The translations under genes and the position numbers were made by a program. Positions 25,241 through 33,430 of a stretch of DNA of 64,000 nt are shown one piece after another. This DNA is from Halosaccharopolyspora lacisalsi. GTDB taxonomy: Bacteria; Actinomycetota; Actinomycetes; Mycobacteriales; Pseudonocardiaceae. The notes under the pieces are model-generated. The model saw only the letters and a list, made by a program, of their open reading frames with translations. It did no database searches and was not told the origin of the DNA. Each line of letters opens with the position of its first letter. The first letter of the stretch is position 1. The stretch covers positions 248,001 to 312,000 of the forward strand of contig NZ_JACGWZ010000005.1 of the NCBI RefSeq assembly GCF_014137975.1, in the 5' to 3' direction.

Positions 25241-26086
25241 TCAGGGCAGCAATCCCGCTTTCCGGGCGGCAGCGACGGCTTCGGTCCTGTTGCGACAGTC
25301 CAGTTTGATCATGGCGCTGCGGAGGTAGCTCTTCACGGTTTCGGGAAGCAGCCCCAAGCTCGTCGCCGCGTCGGCGTTGGTGCAGCCGAGCGCCACGCAT
25401 GCCAGGACGTCGAGCTCGCGCGGCGAGAGGGTGACGGAGCCGGTGCGGTTCGGCCGCTCCAGTGAGGTTCCGAGGTGCTCGGCGACTCCCCGCACGCGCT
25501 CGCGCACCTCCGGCTGCGTCGTTTGCTGCGCGATCACGCGCAGCTGCGCATAAGCTTCCCGAACCTGCTCCCGCTCGGTGCCGGAGAGCTCGGATCGGGG
25601 TTGGTCGCTGTGCAACTGCGCCACCCGGTGCTCGACCTCGTCGCGGACGACGAGCTCCTGCTCGAGCTCGCGAGCGACGGCGGTGCCCTGGTCGAGCACG
25701 CGTTCCGCCACGGGCGCGGCGTGGCGAAGACCCGCGTAGAGGACCGCGCGGACCGTCCCGCGAACGATGACGGGGACCGAGATGAGGGACTGCAACCGCT
25801 CGGCGGCCACCGCGGAGTCGTACTCGTGGGTGATGACCGGCGTGTTCGGGTAGTCCGGCACGGCGATAGGCTGCGCGACTGTGACCACCTTGCCGCCCAG
25901 TCCCGTGCCGGGGCGCACGCTCAGTCCTTGCAGCGATGTCGTCCGGGCCCCCACCAGGTCGCTGAGCAGCAGGTGATGAGTCGGCAGCACCGGACCGCCG
26001 AAGGCCATGGGCAGTGCGGTGGTGCGCGCCAGGTCCCGCAGCGCGGTCCGGATCCTGGCTCGCTCGTCCGGCACGGTAGTCGTCAT
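25241..26086 (-). CDS. GAF-LuxR transcriptional regulator
   Basis: 281 residues from ATG 26086. A GAF-like sensor domain lies at about 25-150 (LPTHHLLLSDLVGARTTSLQGL and GLGGKVVTVAQPIAVPDY) and a LuxR HTH at about 215-275 (LSPRELDVLACVALGCTNAD and TVKSYLRSAMIKLDCRNRTEAV). It is divergent from the acyl-CoA ligase operon with a ~100-bp gap, so it is probably its regulator. The layout is common beside actinobacterial acyl-CoA catabolism genes. Complete. Confidence 0.85.
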   Translation of the reverse strand: MTTTVPDERARIRTALRDLARTTALPMAFGGPVLPTHHLLLSDLVGARTTSLQGLSVRPGTGLGGKVVTVAQPIAVPDYPNTPVITHEYDSAVAAERLQSLISVPVIVRGTVRAVLYAGLRHAAPVAERVLDQGTAVARELEQELVVRDEVEHRVAQLHSDQPRSELSGTEREQVREAYAQLRVIAQQTTQPEVRERVRGVAEHLGTSLERPNRTGSVTLSPRELDVLACVALGCTNADAATSLGLLPETVKSYLRSAMIKLDCRNRTEAVAAARKAGLLP

Positions 26087-26185
26087 CGCCCGCCTCCCCT
26101 CGGCACTCACCCCCGAAAGAGGGTAGTGGCTTGTGTCACTGAATGCGCATCATATCGGCCGCGACGCACCACATGAGGAGGTACG

Positions 26186-27892
26186 GTGACGACTCCGACC
26201 GCCACGACGGCATTCCGCTCCGCCCGTGACTACCTGCTTGCCCAGCGCGAGAACTACGAGGAGGCAAGGCGCGGGTTCGAGTGGCCGGAACTCGGTGCGT
26301 TCAACTGGGCGCTGGACTGGTTCGACGAGATCGCGCGCGACAACGACCGGCCGGCCCTGTGGATCGTCGAGGAGACGGGCGAGGAGCAGCGCGTCTCCTT
26401 CGCGGAGATGTCCCGGCGTTCCAACCGGGTCGCCAACTGGTTGCGGGACCGCGGTGTTCGCCGGGGCGACCGGCTCGTGCTCATGCTCGGCAACCAGCTC
26501 GAGCTGTGGGAGACGATGCTGGCCGCCATGAAGCTCGGCGCGATCGTGATCCCGGCGACCACCCAGCTCGCCCCGGCCGACCTGCGCGACCGGATCGATC
26601 GCGGACGGGCCAGGCACGTGGTCGTCGGCGCGAGCGAGACGCACAAGTTCGACGAGGTCGCCGGCGACTACACGCGCATCGCGGTCGGCGATCCGGTCGA
26701 GGGGTGGTGGAACTACCACGACTCCGAGGGGAGCTCCTCCCACTTCGAGCCCGACGGTCGGACGGGGGCCGACGACACCTTCCTGCTCTACTTCACCTCC
26801 GGCACCACCGCCAAGGCGAAGCTGGTCGAGCACACTCACGCGTCCTACCCGGTGGGCCACCTCTCCACGATGTTCTGGATCGGGTTGGAGCCCGGCGACG
26901 TCCACCTCAACATCTCCTCGCCGGGGTGGGCCAAGCACGCCTGGAGCAACATCTTCGCGCCCTGGAACGCCGAGGCGTGCGTGTTCATCCACAACTACGC
27001 TCGCTTCGACGCGAAGCGGCTGATGGCCGAGATGCAGCGGTGCGGGGTCACGAGCTTCTGCGCCCCGCCCACCGTGTGGCGCATGCTCATCCAGTCCGAC
27101 CTCTCCGGGCTCGACACTCCTCCGTCCAAGGCACTGGGAGCGGGCGAACCACTCAACCCCGAGATCATCGACCAGGTGCGCAAGGCGTGGGGCGTGACCA
27201 TCAGGGACGGATTCGGGCAGACCGAGACCACCGTGCAGATCGCGAATCCCCCCGGCCACGCCCTCAAACCCGGTTCGATGGGCAAGCCCATGCCGGGGTA
27301 CCGGGTGCGGCTCATCGACACCACGACGGGGCAACCGGGCGACGAGGGGGAGATCTGCCTGGACCTCGACCCGCGGCCGCTCGGGCTGATGAGCGGATAC
27401 CACGACGACGAGCAGCGCACCGCCGAGGTCATGCGCGACGGGTACTACCACACCGGCGACGTCGGCTTCCGCGATTCCGACGGCTACATCACCTACGTCG
27501 GGCGCTCCGACGACCTGTTCAAGGCCTCCGACTACCGCATCTCGCCCTTCGAGCTGGAGAGCGTGCTGCTCGAGCACGACGCCGTCGCCGAAGCGGCCGT
27601 CGTCCCCTCACCCGACTCGCTGCGCTTGGCCGTGCCCAAGGCTTACGTCGTGACGGCCGCGGGGCACGCGCCCGATGCCGATACGGCCCGGTCCATCCTG
27701 GGTTTCGCCCGCGAGCACCTCGCCCCCTACAAGCGGATCCGGCGACTCGAGTTCTCCGAGCTCCCCAAGACCATCTCCGGCAAGATCCGCCGAGTCGAAC
27801 TCCGCGGTCAGGAGACCGAGAAGCATCCCGACGACGACGCCAAACCGGCCGGTGAGTACAGCGACGCCGACTTTCCCGGACTGCGCGGCTGA
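26186..27892 (+). CDS. AMP-forming acyl-CoA synthetase (MACS-like)
   Basis: 568 residues from GTG 26186, with GAGGAGG upstream. ANL-superfamily motifs: FTSGTTAKAKLVEHTH (P-loop; the usual Gly-x-Pro part is replaced by AKA), DGFGQTETT (A5), YYHTGDVGFRDSDGYITYVG and SDDLFKASDYRISPFELES (hinge), and the catalytic lysine in PKTISGKIRR near the C-terminus. The closest overall pattern is the medium-chain acyl-CoA ligase/acetyl-CoA synthetase-like branch. It activates a carboxylate to its CoA thioester. It is followed 25 bp later by an enoyl-CoA hydratase gene, consistent with a short degradation route. Confidence 0.85.
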   Translation: MTTPTATTAFRSARDYLLAQRENYEEARRGFEWPELGAFNWALDWFDEIARDNDRPALWIVEETGEEQRVSFAEMSRRSNRVANWLRDRGVRRGDRLVLMLGNQLELWETMLAAMKLGAIVIPATTQLAPADLRDRIDRGRARHVVVGASETHKFDEVAGDYTRIAVGDPVEGWWNYHDSEGSSSHFEPDGRTGADDTFLLYFTSGTTAKAKLVEHTHASYPVGHLSTMFWIGLEPGDVHLNISSPGWAKHAWSNIFAPWNAEACVFIHNYARFDAKRLMAEMQRCGVTSFCAPPTVWRMLIQSDLSGLDTPPSKALGAGEPLNPEIIDQVRKAWGVTIRDGFGQTETTVQIANPPGHALKPGSMGKPMPGYRVRLIDTTTGQPGDEGEICLDLDPRPLGLMSGYHDDEQRTAEVMRDGYYHTGDVGFRDSDGYITYVGRSDDLFKASDYRISPFELESVLLEHDAVAEAAVVPSPDSLRLAVPKAYVVTAAGHAPDADTARSILGFAREHLAPYKRIRRLEFSELPKTISGKIRRVELRGQETEKHPDDDAKPAGEYSDADFPGLRG

Positions 27893-27917
27893 GCCCGACC
27901 ACGGGAGGAACGACACC

Positions 27918-28721
27918 ATGACCTCCGAACTCGTGTCGTGCACCGTCGACGACGGCATCGCCGTCGTGACGTTGAACGATCCGCCGATGAACCTGACGAC
28001 GCGCGAGCTCACCCGGCAGCTCCACGGTGTGGTCAGTCGTCTCGCCGCCGACGACGAGGTCCGCGTGGTGGTGGTGACCGGTGCCGGTGACACGGCGTTC
28101 AACGCGGGGTCGGACATCAAGGAGTTTCCCGCGTTGATCGACGCCGGTGACGTCGTGGAGCGGAAGACGGCGTTCGAGAACGAGACGTTCGGGTTGCTGG
28201 CCGCGCTCGACAAACCCACCATCGCCGCCCTGAACGGTCTCGCCTACGGGGGCGGGCTCGAACTGGCGGTGTGCTGCGACGTGATCGTGGCCGATGCGGG
28301 CGTCACGGTGTCGTTGCCGGAGGTGAAGCTGGGTGTGATCCCCTCCTCCGGTGGGCCGGTGCGCGTGGCGCGGCGCATCGGCCCGGCTCGCACCAAGGGG
28401 ATGATGTTCTTCGGCGATCCGGTCTCCGTGGAGACGGCCTCGGAGTGGGGACTGGTCAACCGGGTGGTCGCCCGTGGCGAGGCGCTGTCCACGGCGCGGG
28501 AGATGGCACGGCGGCTGACTCGTTTACCGGCCACGGCGCTGGGCCTGTGCAAGCAGGCGGTGGAGTACGCCGCCGATCACGACGAGCAGGAGTCGATCCG
28601 AGCCCTGCTCGCCCTGTCCGAGCGGGCGTTCGCCACCGAGGACGCGCGTGAAGGAGTGCGGGCCTTCCTCGCCAAGGACACGCCGCGCTTCACCCACGAC
28701 CGCGCTCGTTCGGAAGAGTGA
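27918..28721 (+). CDS. Enoyl-CoA hydratase/isomerase family protein
   Basis: 267 residues from ATG 27918, with GGGAGGAA upstream; the upstream in-frame extension is rejected because it overlaps the ligase. Crotonase motifs: AGSDIKEF (oxyanion hole), AYGGGLELAVCCD and LPEVKLGVIPSSGG (second oxyanion/Glu region), and FFGDPVSVETASEWGLVNRV. It hydrates or isomerises an enoyl-CoA. In operon with the acyl-CoA ligase; dehydrogenase and thiolase partners are absent nearby, so the pair may act on a special substrate. Confidence 0.85.
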   Translation: MTSELVSCTVDDGIAVVTLNDPPMNLTTRELTRQLHGVVSRLAADDEVRVVVVTGAGDTAFNAGSDIKEFPALIDAGDVVERKTAFENETFGLLAALDKPTIAALNGLAYGGGLELAVCCDVIVADAGVTVSLPEVKLGVIPSSGGPVRVARRIGPARTKGMMFFGDPVSVETASEWGLVNRVVARGEALSTAREMARRLTRLPATALGLCKQAVEYAADHDEQESIRALLALSERAFATEDAREGVRAFLAKDTPRFTHDRARSEE

Positions 28722-28907
28722 GGTCGCGGCCCCGCTCCTGCCCGGTAGCGCGCGCTTCCTGTGCTAACCGTTCATCCTGCAGCTCATCGGACGACGGTGC
28801 GTACGTGCTCGGCGTGCCGTCACCTCATCGGGTGGTCGAGGATTAGACGCGGTTGCGACGGGCAATGACTCCGGTGTTGGCAGTGCGGCGAGCAATGGAG
28901 AGTGCTG

Positions 28908-29165
28908 ATGTTGGGTAAGCTGTCCGATGCCGGTGTGACCTCGGAGATGATGTTCACCGCCGGCTTCGCCTCGATCGGAGCGAGCTTCGTGTCCTGGATG
29001 GTTTCCGCGAAGGGCAAGAAGGAGGCGCTGGACCGGTCGGACAGGTGGGGGATCTTCATCGGCGAGTGGGCGCCGACCTTCTTCGCGCTCGGCGTGGGGC
29101 TCCGCCTGGAGGAGGACGGTCGCCGCGGTGGTGTGGCGAAGCTGGCGAGCAGGATGACCGGCTGA
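28908..29165 (+). CDS. Small conserved-looking membrane-associated protein
   Basis: 85 residues from ATG 28908 (MLGKLSDAGVTSEMMFTAGF), with GGAGA 7 bp upstream. Two weakly hydrophobic segments (MFTAGFASIGASFVSWMVS and WGIFIGEWAPTFFALGVGL) separated by a lysine-rich loop. Similar short proteins occur in other actinomycetes, but I recognise no function. It precedes the aldo/keto reductase by 28 bp and may be cotranscribed. Confidence 0.6.
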   Translation: MLGKLSDAGVTSEMMFTAGFASIGASFVSWMVSAKGKKEALDRSDRWGIFIGEWAPTFFALGVGLRLEEDGRRGGVAKLASRMTG

Positions 29166-29192
29166 GGTCGCGTAGCGCGAGGAGTCTTCCGG

Positions 29193-30185
29193 ATGGAACA
29201 GCGTCGTTTGGGAGGTCAGGGCCTCGTGGTCCCCTCCCAGGGGCTGGGGTGCATGGGCATGAGCTTCGCCTACGGGCGGAGTGACGACGCGGAATCGAGC
29301 GCGACGATCCGTCGCGCGCTCGACCTGGGCGTGACCTTCCTGGACACGGCGGACGTGTACGGCCCCGGTACCAACGAGGAGCTCGTGGGGGCCGCGATTC
29401 GCGGTCGCCGGGACGAGGTCGTGCTGGCGACCAAGTTCGGCAACGAGATCGACAACGACGGTCAGCGGGCCGGGCGGGTCAACGGGCAGCCCGACTACGT
29501 CCGCCGCTCGATCGACGCCTCGCTGCGTCGCCTCGGGGTCGACCACGTCGACCTGTACTACCAGCACCGGGTGGACCCCGAGGTGCCGATCGAGGACACC
29601 TGGGGTGCGCTGGCCGAGCAGGTCCAGGCGGGCAAGGTCCGCTTCCTGGGGCTCTCCGAGGCGTCCGGGGAGTCGATCCGCAAGGCCCACGCCACGCACC
29701 CGGTCTCGGCGCTGCAGACCGAGTACTCCCTGTTCAGCCGGGAGCCGGAGGAGACCGGTCTGCTGGAGACGGTTCGGGAGCTGGGCATCGGGTTCGTCGC
29801 GTACTCCCCGCTGGGACGCGGTTTCCTGTCCGGCAGGATCCGCAGCGTCGACGACCTGCCCGCCGACGACTGGCGGCGCACCGCTCCGCGTTTTCGGGGC
29901 GAGAACTTCGACCGCAATCTCCAGGTGGTCGACCGGGTCCGTGAACTCGCCGCGTCCAAGGGCGTCACGAGCTCCCAGCTCGCCCTGGCCTGGGTGCTGG
30001 CGCAGGGTGCCGATGTCGTACCGATCCCGGGCACCAAGCGGCGCGGATACCTGGAGGAGAACGTCGTCGCTTCGGAGGTCACGTTCACCGAGCGGGACCT
30101 CGCCTCGATCGACGAGGTCGCACCGCGCGGTGTCGCGGCCGGCCCGCGCTACGACGAACAGGGCATGCGCACCGTGGACGTCTGA
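29193..30185 (+). CDS. Aldo/keto reductase (AKR13-like)
   Basis: 330 residues. The opening [23 protein letters not shown] is typical of the IolS/YajO/AKR13 branch. Tetrad: [16 protein letters not shown] (Asp, Tyr), ATKFGNE (Lys) and [15 protein letters not shown] (His). The NADP-binding end is [17 protein letters not shown]. Probably reduces aldehydes or ketones with NADPH. It is distinct from the two aldose-dehydrogenase-like AKRs at 15.8 and 19.7 kb. Complete. Confidence 0.87.
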   Translation: MEQRRLGGQGLVVPSQGLGCMGMSFAYGRSDDAESSATIRRALDLGVTFLDTADVYGPGTNEELVGAAIRGRRDEVVLATKFGNEIDNDGQRAGRVNGQPDYVRRSIDASLRRLGVDHVDLYYQHRVDPEVPIEDTWGALAEQVQAGKVRFLGLSEASGESIRKAHATHPVSALQTEYSLFSREPEETGLLETVRELGIGFVAYSPLGRGFLSGRIRSVDDLPADDWRRTAPRFRGENFDRNLQVVDRVRELAASKGVTSSQLALAWVLAQGADVVPIPGTKRRGYLEENVVASEVTFTERDLASIDEVAPRGVAAGPRYDEQGMRTVDV

Positions 30186-30207
30186 ACCGGCGGGCCGGCT
30201 CGCCGGC

Positions 30208-31383
30208 TCAGGTCATGCCCTCCAGCGCGACCTTGACCCAGCCGGGCTGCTGCTCGTCGAACACCCGGTAGGCCTCGATCGCGTCGGTCACCGGCTCCTG
30301 GCGGGTGACGACGTTCGACGGGTCGATCACGCCGGAGGCGACCATGTCGAGCAGCTCGGGGATCAGCGGGCGGTGGTTGCAGTTGCCCAGGTGCACGGTC
30401 AGGTTGCGGTTCATCGCCGAGCCGATCGGCCACGCGTCGAAGCCGGCCGGGTAGACGCCGATCACGCCGATGGTGCCGGCCTTGGCGACACCGCTGACGG
30501 CCCACCGGGCGGCCTGCGACGGGAGGGTGCCGTAGTGCCAGGTGGGAGCTTCACCCCCGGCCGCGGCGCGCTGCTCGGACTCGCTGGTCTCGCTCTCCGG
30601 CCCCGGGTAGGCGTCGACGCCTACCGCGTCGATCACCCGGTCCGGCCCCACGCCGTTGGTCAGTTCCCGCATGGTCTCCACCGGGTCCTCGCGGGAGAAG
30701 TCGATGGGGTCGGCGTGCTGGCGCCGCGCCGTCTCCAGCCGGTCGGGCACCTGGTCGACGGCCAGCACCCGCCCGGCGCCGAGCTTGAACGCCGAGGTGA
30801 TCGCGAGCTGACCCACCGGCCCGCACCCGAACACCGCCACCGTGTCTCCCCGGGTGACCTCGGCGAGCTTCGCGCCGAACCAGCCGGTGGGCAGCACGTC
30901 CGAACAGATGATCGCCTGCTCGTCGATGACCTGATCGGGGATGGGCACGAGGTTGGCGCCGGCCCACGGTACCCGGACGTAGCCGGCCTGCATCCCGTCG
31001 AAGGGGCCGGCGGGTTCCGGACCGCCGAAGATGGCGGTTCCGCCGAGGTGCCCGTGCGGATTGGCCCGGTCGCACTGGGCGCTGTAGCCGGCGCGGCAGT
31101 ACGTGCAGGCTCCGCAGCAGAGCGTCGAGGGCACCACGACCCGGTCACCGGGGCGGAAGTTGCGGACGTCGTCGCCGACCTCCTCGACGACTCCGACGCC
31201 TTCGTGGCCGAGGATCGTGCCGTCGACCATGCCCGGGAACGTCCCGCGGATCATGTGCAGGTCGGTGCCGCAGATCGCGCTCATCGTCAGGCGCACGATC
31301 GCGTCACCGCGGTCCCGGATTCCGGGGTCGGCGACGTTGTCGAGCGAGATCTTGCCCCGATCGTGCCACACTACGGCTTTCAT
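30208..31383 (-). CDS. Zinc-dependent alcohol dehydrogenase, formaldehyde-dehydrogenase-like
   Basis: 391 residues. Catalytic zinc ICGTDLHMIRG and LGHEGVG, structural zinc CCGACTYCRAGYSAQC, and nucleotide motif AVFGCGPVGQLAI. The long insert between residues ~115-140 (GPEPAGPFDGMQAGYVRVP) and the C-terminal layout match the glutathione-independent formaldehyde dehydrogenase-like MDR group. Likely oxidises an aldehyde or alcohol with NAD+. Single gene divergent from haloalkane dehalogenase; the two products (alcohol from dehalogenation, then oxidation) could be metabolically linked, which is inference. Confidence 0.85.
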   Translation of the reverse strand: MKAVVWHDRGKISLDNVADPGIRDRGDAIVRLTMSAICGTDLHMIRGTFPGMVDGTILGHEGVGVVEEVGDDVRNFRPGDRVVVPSTLCCGACTYCRAGYSAQCDRANPHGHLGGTAIFGGPEPAGPFDGMQAGYVRVPWAGANLVPIPDQVIDEQAIICSDVLPTGWFGAKLAEVTRGDTVAVFGCGPVGQLAITSAFKLGAGRVLAVDQVPDRLETARRQHADPIDFSREDPVETMRELTNGVGPDRVIDAVGVDAYPGPESETSESEQRAAAGGEAPTWHYGTLPSQAARWAVSGVAKAGTIGVIGVYPAGFDAWPIGSAMNRNLTVHLGNCNHRPLIPELLDMVASGVIDPSNVVTRQEPVTDAIEAYRVFDEQQPGWVKVALEGMT

Positions 31384-31520
31384 GCTCGGCTCCTCTTCTC
31401 GCGTTGACGGGCTCTGTCCCCGACTACCCGTCGGAGGAGCTCGGCAATCGAGGAGTCGATGCCCCGGTGGGAACTCGGCCGTGATGGACTCCCGCAGGTG
31501 GCGGCTAGTAGCGTCCGATC

Positions 31521-32441
31521 ATGCGTGTTTTGCGAACGCCCGATGAGTACTTCGCCGGGCTCGTCGACTTCGAGTACCAGCCGCGGTACGCCGAGGTCGG
31601 CGACCAGGACGGCGGCACCCTGCGCATGGCCTACGTGGCCGAGGGCCCCGAGGACGGGCCGGTGGTGCTGCTGTTGCACGGAGAACCGAGCTGGTCGTTC
31701 CTCTACCGCGAGGTCATTCCGGTGCTGGTCGGTGCGGGACTCCGCGTCGTGGCCCCCGACCTGGTCGGGTTCGGGCGCTCCGACAAACCCTCCGAGATCG
31801 ACGATCACAGTTACGCCCGCCACGTCGAGTGGGTGCGACAGCTGGTCTTCGACGAACTGGATCTGCAGCGCGTCACGGTGGTGGGCCAGGACTGGGGTGG
31901 ACTGATCGGGCTGCGTCTGCTCGCCGAGCATCAGCACCGCTTCGCCGGAGCGGTGGCCGCCAACACCGGGGTGCCGACCGGTGACCACGACATGCCCGAG
32001 GTGTGGTGGCGGTTCCGGCGGACCGTCGAGAGTGCCGAGACCCTGGATGTCGGGCGGCTCGTGCACGGTGGCTGCCGGAATCCGTTGTCCTCCGCGACTC
32101 GTGCCGCCTACGACGCGCCGTTTCCCGGTGAGGAGTACAAGGCCGGTCCGCGGGCCATGCCCGCGCTGGTGCCGACTCGTCCCGACGACCCGGCCACCGC
32201 GGCCAACCGGGCAGCGTGGGAGGTGCTGGAACGCAGCGAGCTCCCCTTCCTCACGGCCTTCAGCGACAGCGATCCGATCACCGCCGCGATGGGGCCCGTG
32301 CTGCGTGGCAGCATCCCCGGTGCCGCGGGGATCGAGCACCCCACCGTCACCGACGCGGGCCACTTCCTCCAGGAGGACGCCGGTACCCGGCTCGGCCGGA
32401 TCATGGCGGAGTTCGTCCACAGTCACCGGAGCGCTTCCTGA
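31521..32441 (+). CDS. Haloalkane dehalogenase (HLD-I type)
   Basis: 306 residues. Alpha/beta hydrolase with HGEPSW (oxyanion/halide Trp) and nucleophile in VVGQDWGG (Asp124 by count), a DP acid candidate in FSDSDPITAAMG and the catalytic His in DAGHFLQED. Nucleophilic Asp followed by Trp, as in DhlA-type HLD-I enzymes, argues for dehalogenation (R-X to R-OH) rather than esterase activity, which would use Ser. Soluble, cytoplasmic, complete. Substrate range cannot be read from sequence. Confidence 0.82.
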   Translation: MRVLRTPDEYFAGLVDFEYQPRYAEVGDQDGGTLRMAYVAEGPEDGPVVLLLHGEPSWSFLYREVIPVLVGAGLRVVAPDLVGFGRSDKPSEIDDHSYARHVEWVRQLVFDELDLQRVTVVGQDWGGLIGLRLLAEHQHRFAGAVAANTGVPTGDHDMPEVWWRFRRTVESAETLDVGRLVHGGCRNPLSSATRAAYDAPFPGEEYKAGPRAMPALVPTRPDDPATAANRAAWEVLERSELPFLTAFSDSDPITAAMGPVLRGSIPGAAGIEHPTVTDAGHFLQEDAGTRLGRIMAEFVHSHRSAS

Positions 32442-32468
32442 CCCGCGGTCGGGGAGCGGGGCCTCCGC

Positions 32469-33146
32469 TCAGAGCTGTTGGCGGACACCGGGTTCCTGCG
32501 GCAGGCGTCGGAACTGGTCGGCCAGTTCGGAGTCGAGTGCCCGCCGGGCCGAGCCGCCGCGGAAGACCGGCAGGACCGTGCGCTGCCGGACGTCCTCGAT
32601 CAGGAAGGCGGTGCCCGCGTACAGCGACAGTACGAACAGGAGGAGCGCGGCCACCCCGCCGGCCACGCCCACCGCGTACGGGGCTCCCAGCTGGAGGGCG
32701 GCCGCCAGTCCGGCCCGGATCGCCGACACCGACAGCACGAGTGCGATCAGGCGTTTGCCCAGGCTCGCCGCGATCGCCAGCGGGATCAGCGTGATCGCGA
32801 ACGCCGCCAGGAACAGGCCGACCGCGAAGCTGGTTCGCTCGTCGGGGAAGACGACGTGGAACAGGCCCAGCGCCACCCAGGACGTGGCGAACAGGCCCAG
32901 CGCGCCCGCGGCACCGGTGTCCCTGGCCAGGAATGCCAGGATCGCGGCCAACAGCTCCAGCGGGAAGACGAAGGCGGCCATCAGGATGCCGGCCACCCGG
33001 ACATCCGGACCGTGTATCCACTGGAAGGCGATCCCGGCGAGCAGCACCATGCCGATGCCGAAGGAGAAGAAGCCCAGCGGGAGCGGGTTGCCGTAGGGAC
33101 GAAGAGCGATGCGACCGGGCGACTGCTGCGGGGACGTGGAGGCCAT
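32469..33146 (-). CDS. GPR1/FUN34/SatP-like membrane protein
   Basis: 225 residues with about six membrane helices. The N-terminal NPLPLGFFSFGIGMVLLAG resembles the NPAPLG motif of the acetate/succinate uptake family (SatP/AceTr), and the whole length fits. A charged C-terminal tail (RGGSARRALDSELADQFRRL) is longer than in typical SatP and not conserved-looking. Possible role: acetate or related small acid transport. It converges with the dehalogenase gene. Confidence 0.62.
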   Translation of the reverse strand: MASTSPQQSPGRIALRPYGNPLPLGFFSFGIGMVLLAGIAFQWIHGPDVRVAGILMAAFVFPLELLAAILAFLARDTGAAGALGLFATSWVALGLFHVVFPDERTSFAVGLFLAAFAITLIPLAIAASLGKRLIALVLSVSAIRAGLAAALQLGAPYAVGVAGGVAALLLFVLSLYAGTAFLIEDVRQRTVLPVFRGGSARRALDSELADQFRRLPQEPGVRQQL

Positions 33147-33430
33147 GTCGCGGGATTACCCGGCTGTGCGTGGCTCGAAGCACGGGAGCACCTTCCCGTG
33201 CCCGGAGTTCCCGGTTTCGCGCGAAACCGGGAAACCACCCAACGTGGGTGAACGGTGACTTCTTCGGTCGTCGTGCCGCCGGTTCGCGGTGCGGCGTCCC
33301 CGGGCGACCACGAGTCGGTAGCGACGACGGAGTCGTTCCGGAGGCGTTGGTCCAGTGTCGACGGAAGCTCCCCCGGGCGTGATCGGACCGCGGTGACGAG
33401 CCGTCCGGACGACGGCGACCGCCCGGTCGC
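33147..33430. other. Gene-free stretch with perfect 26-bp palindrome
   Basis: Between the SatP-like gene (start 33146) and the 3' end of the GH3 gene. It holds an 8-bp hairpin GCACGGGA/TCCCGTGC at 33180-33201 and a perfect palindrome at 33208-33233 with the core GGTTTCGCGCGAAACC. No coding signal seen. Confidence 0.7.
33208..33233. repeat. Perfect 26-bp palindrome, parS-like core
   Basis: Every base of 33208-33233 pairs with its partner; the core is GGTTTCGCGCGAAACC. It shares the GTTTC-N4-GAAAC scaffold of bacterial parS (central ACGT replaced by GCGC). Position 62 bp upstream of the SatP-like start fits either an operator or a genome-wide palindromic element. Confidence 0.6.

Noticed and set aside
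33208-33233. True chromosomal parS site
   Set aside because: The central tetramer is GCGC not ACGT, and no parA/parB or origin genes are present; kept only as a parS-like observation.
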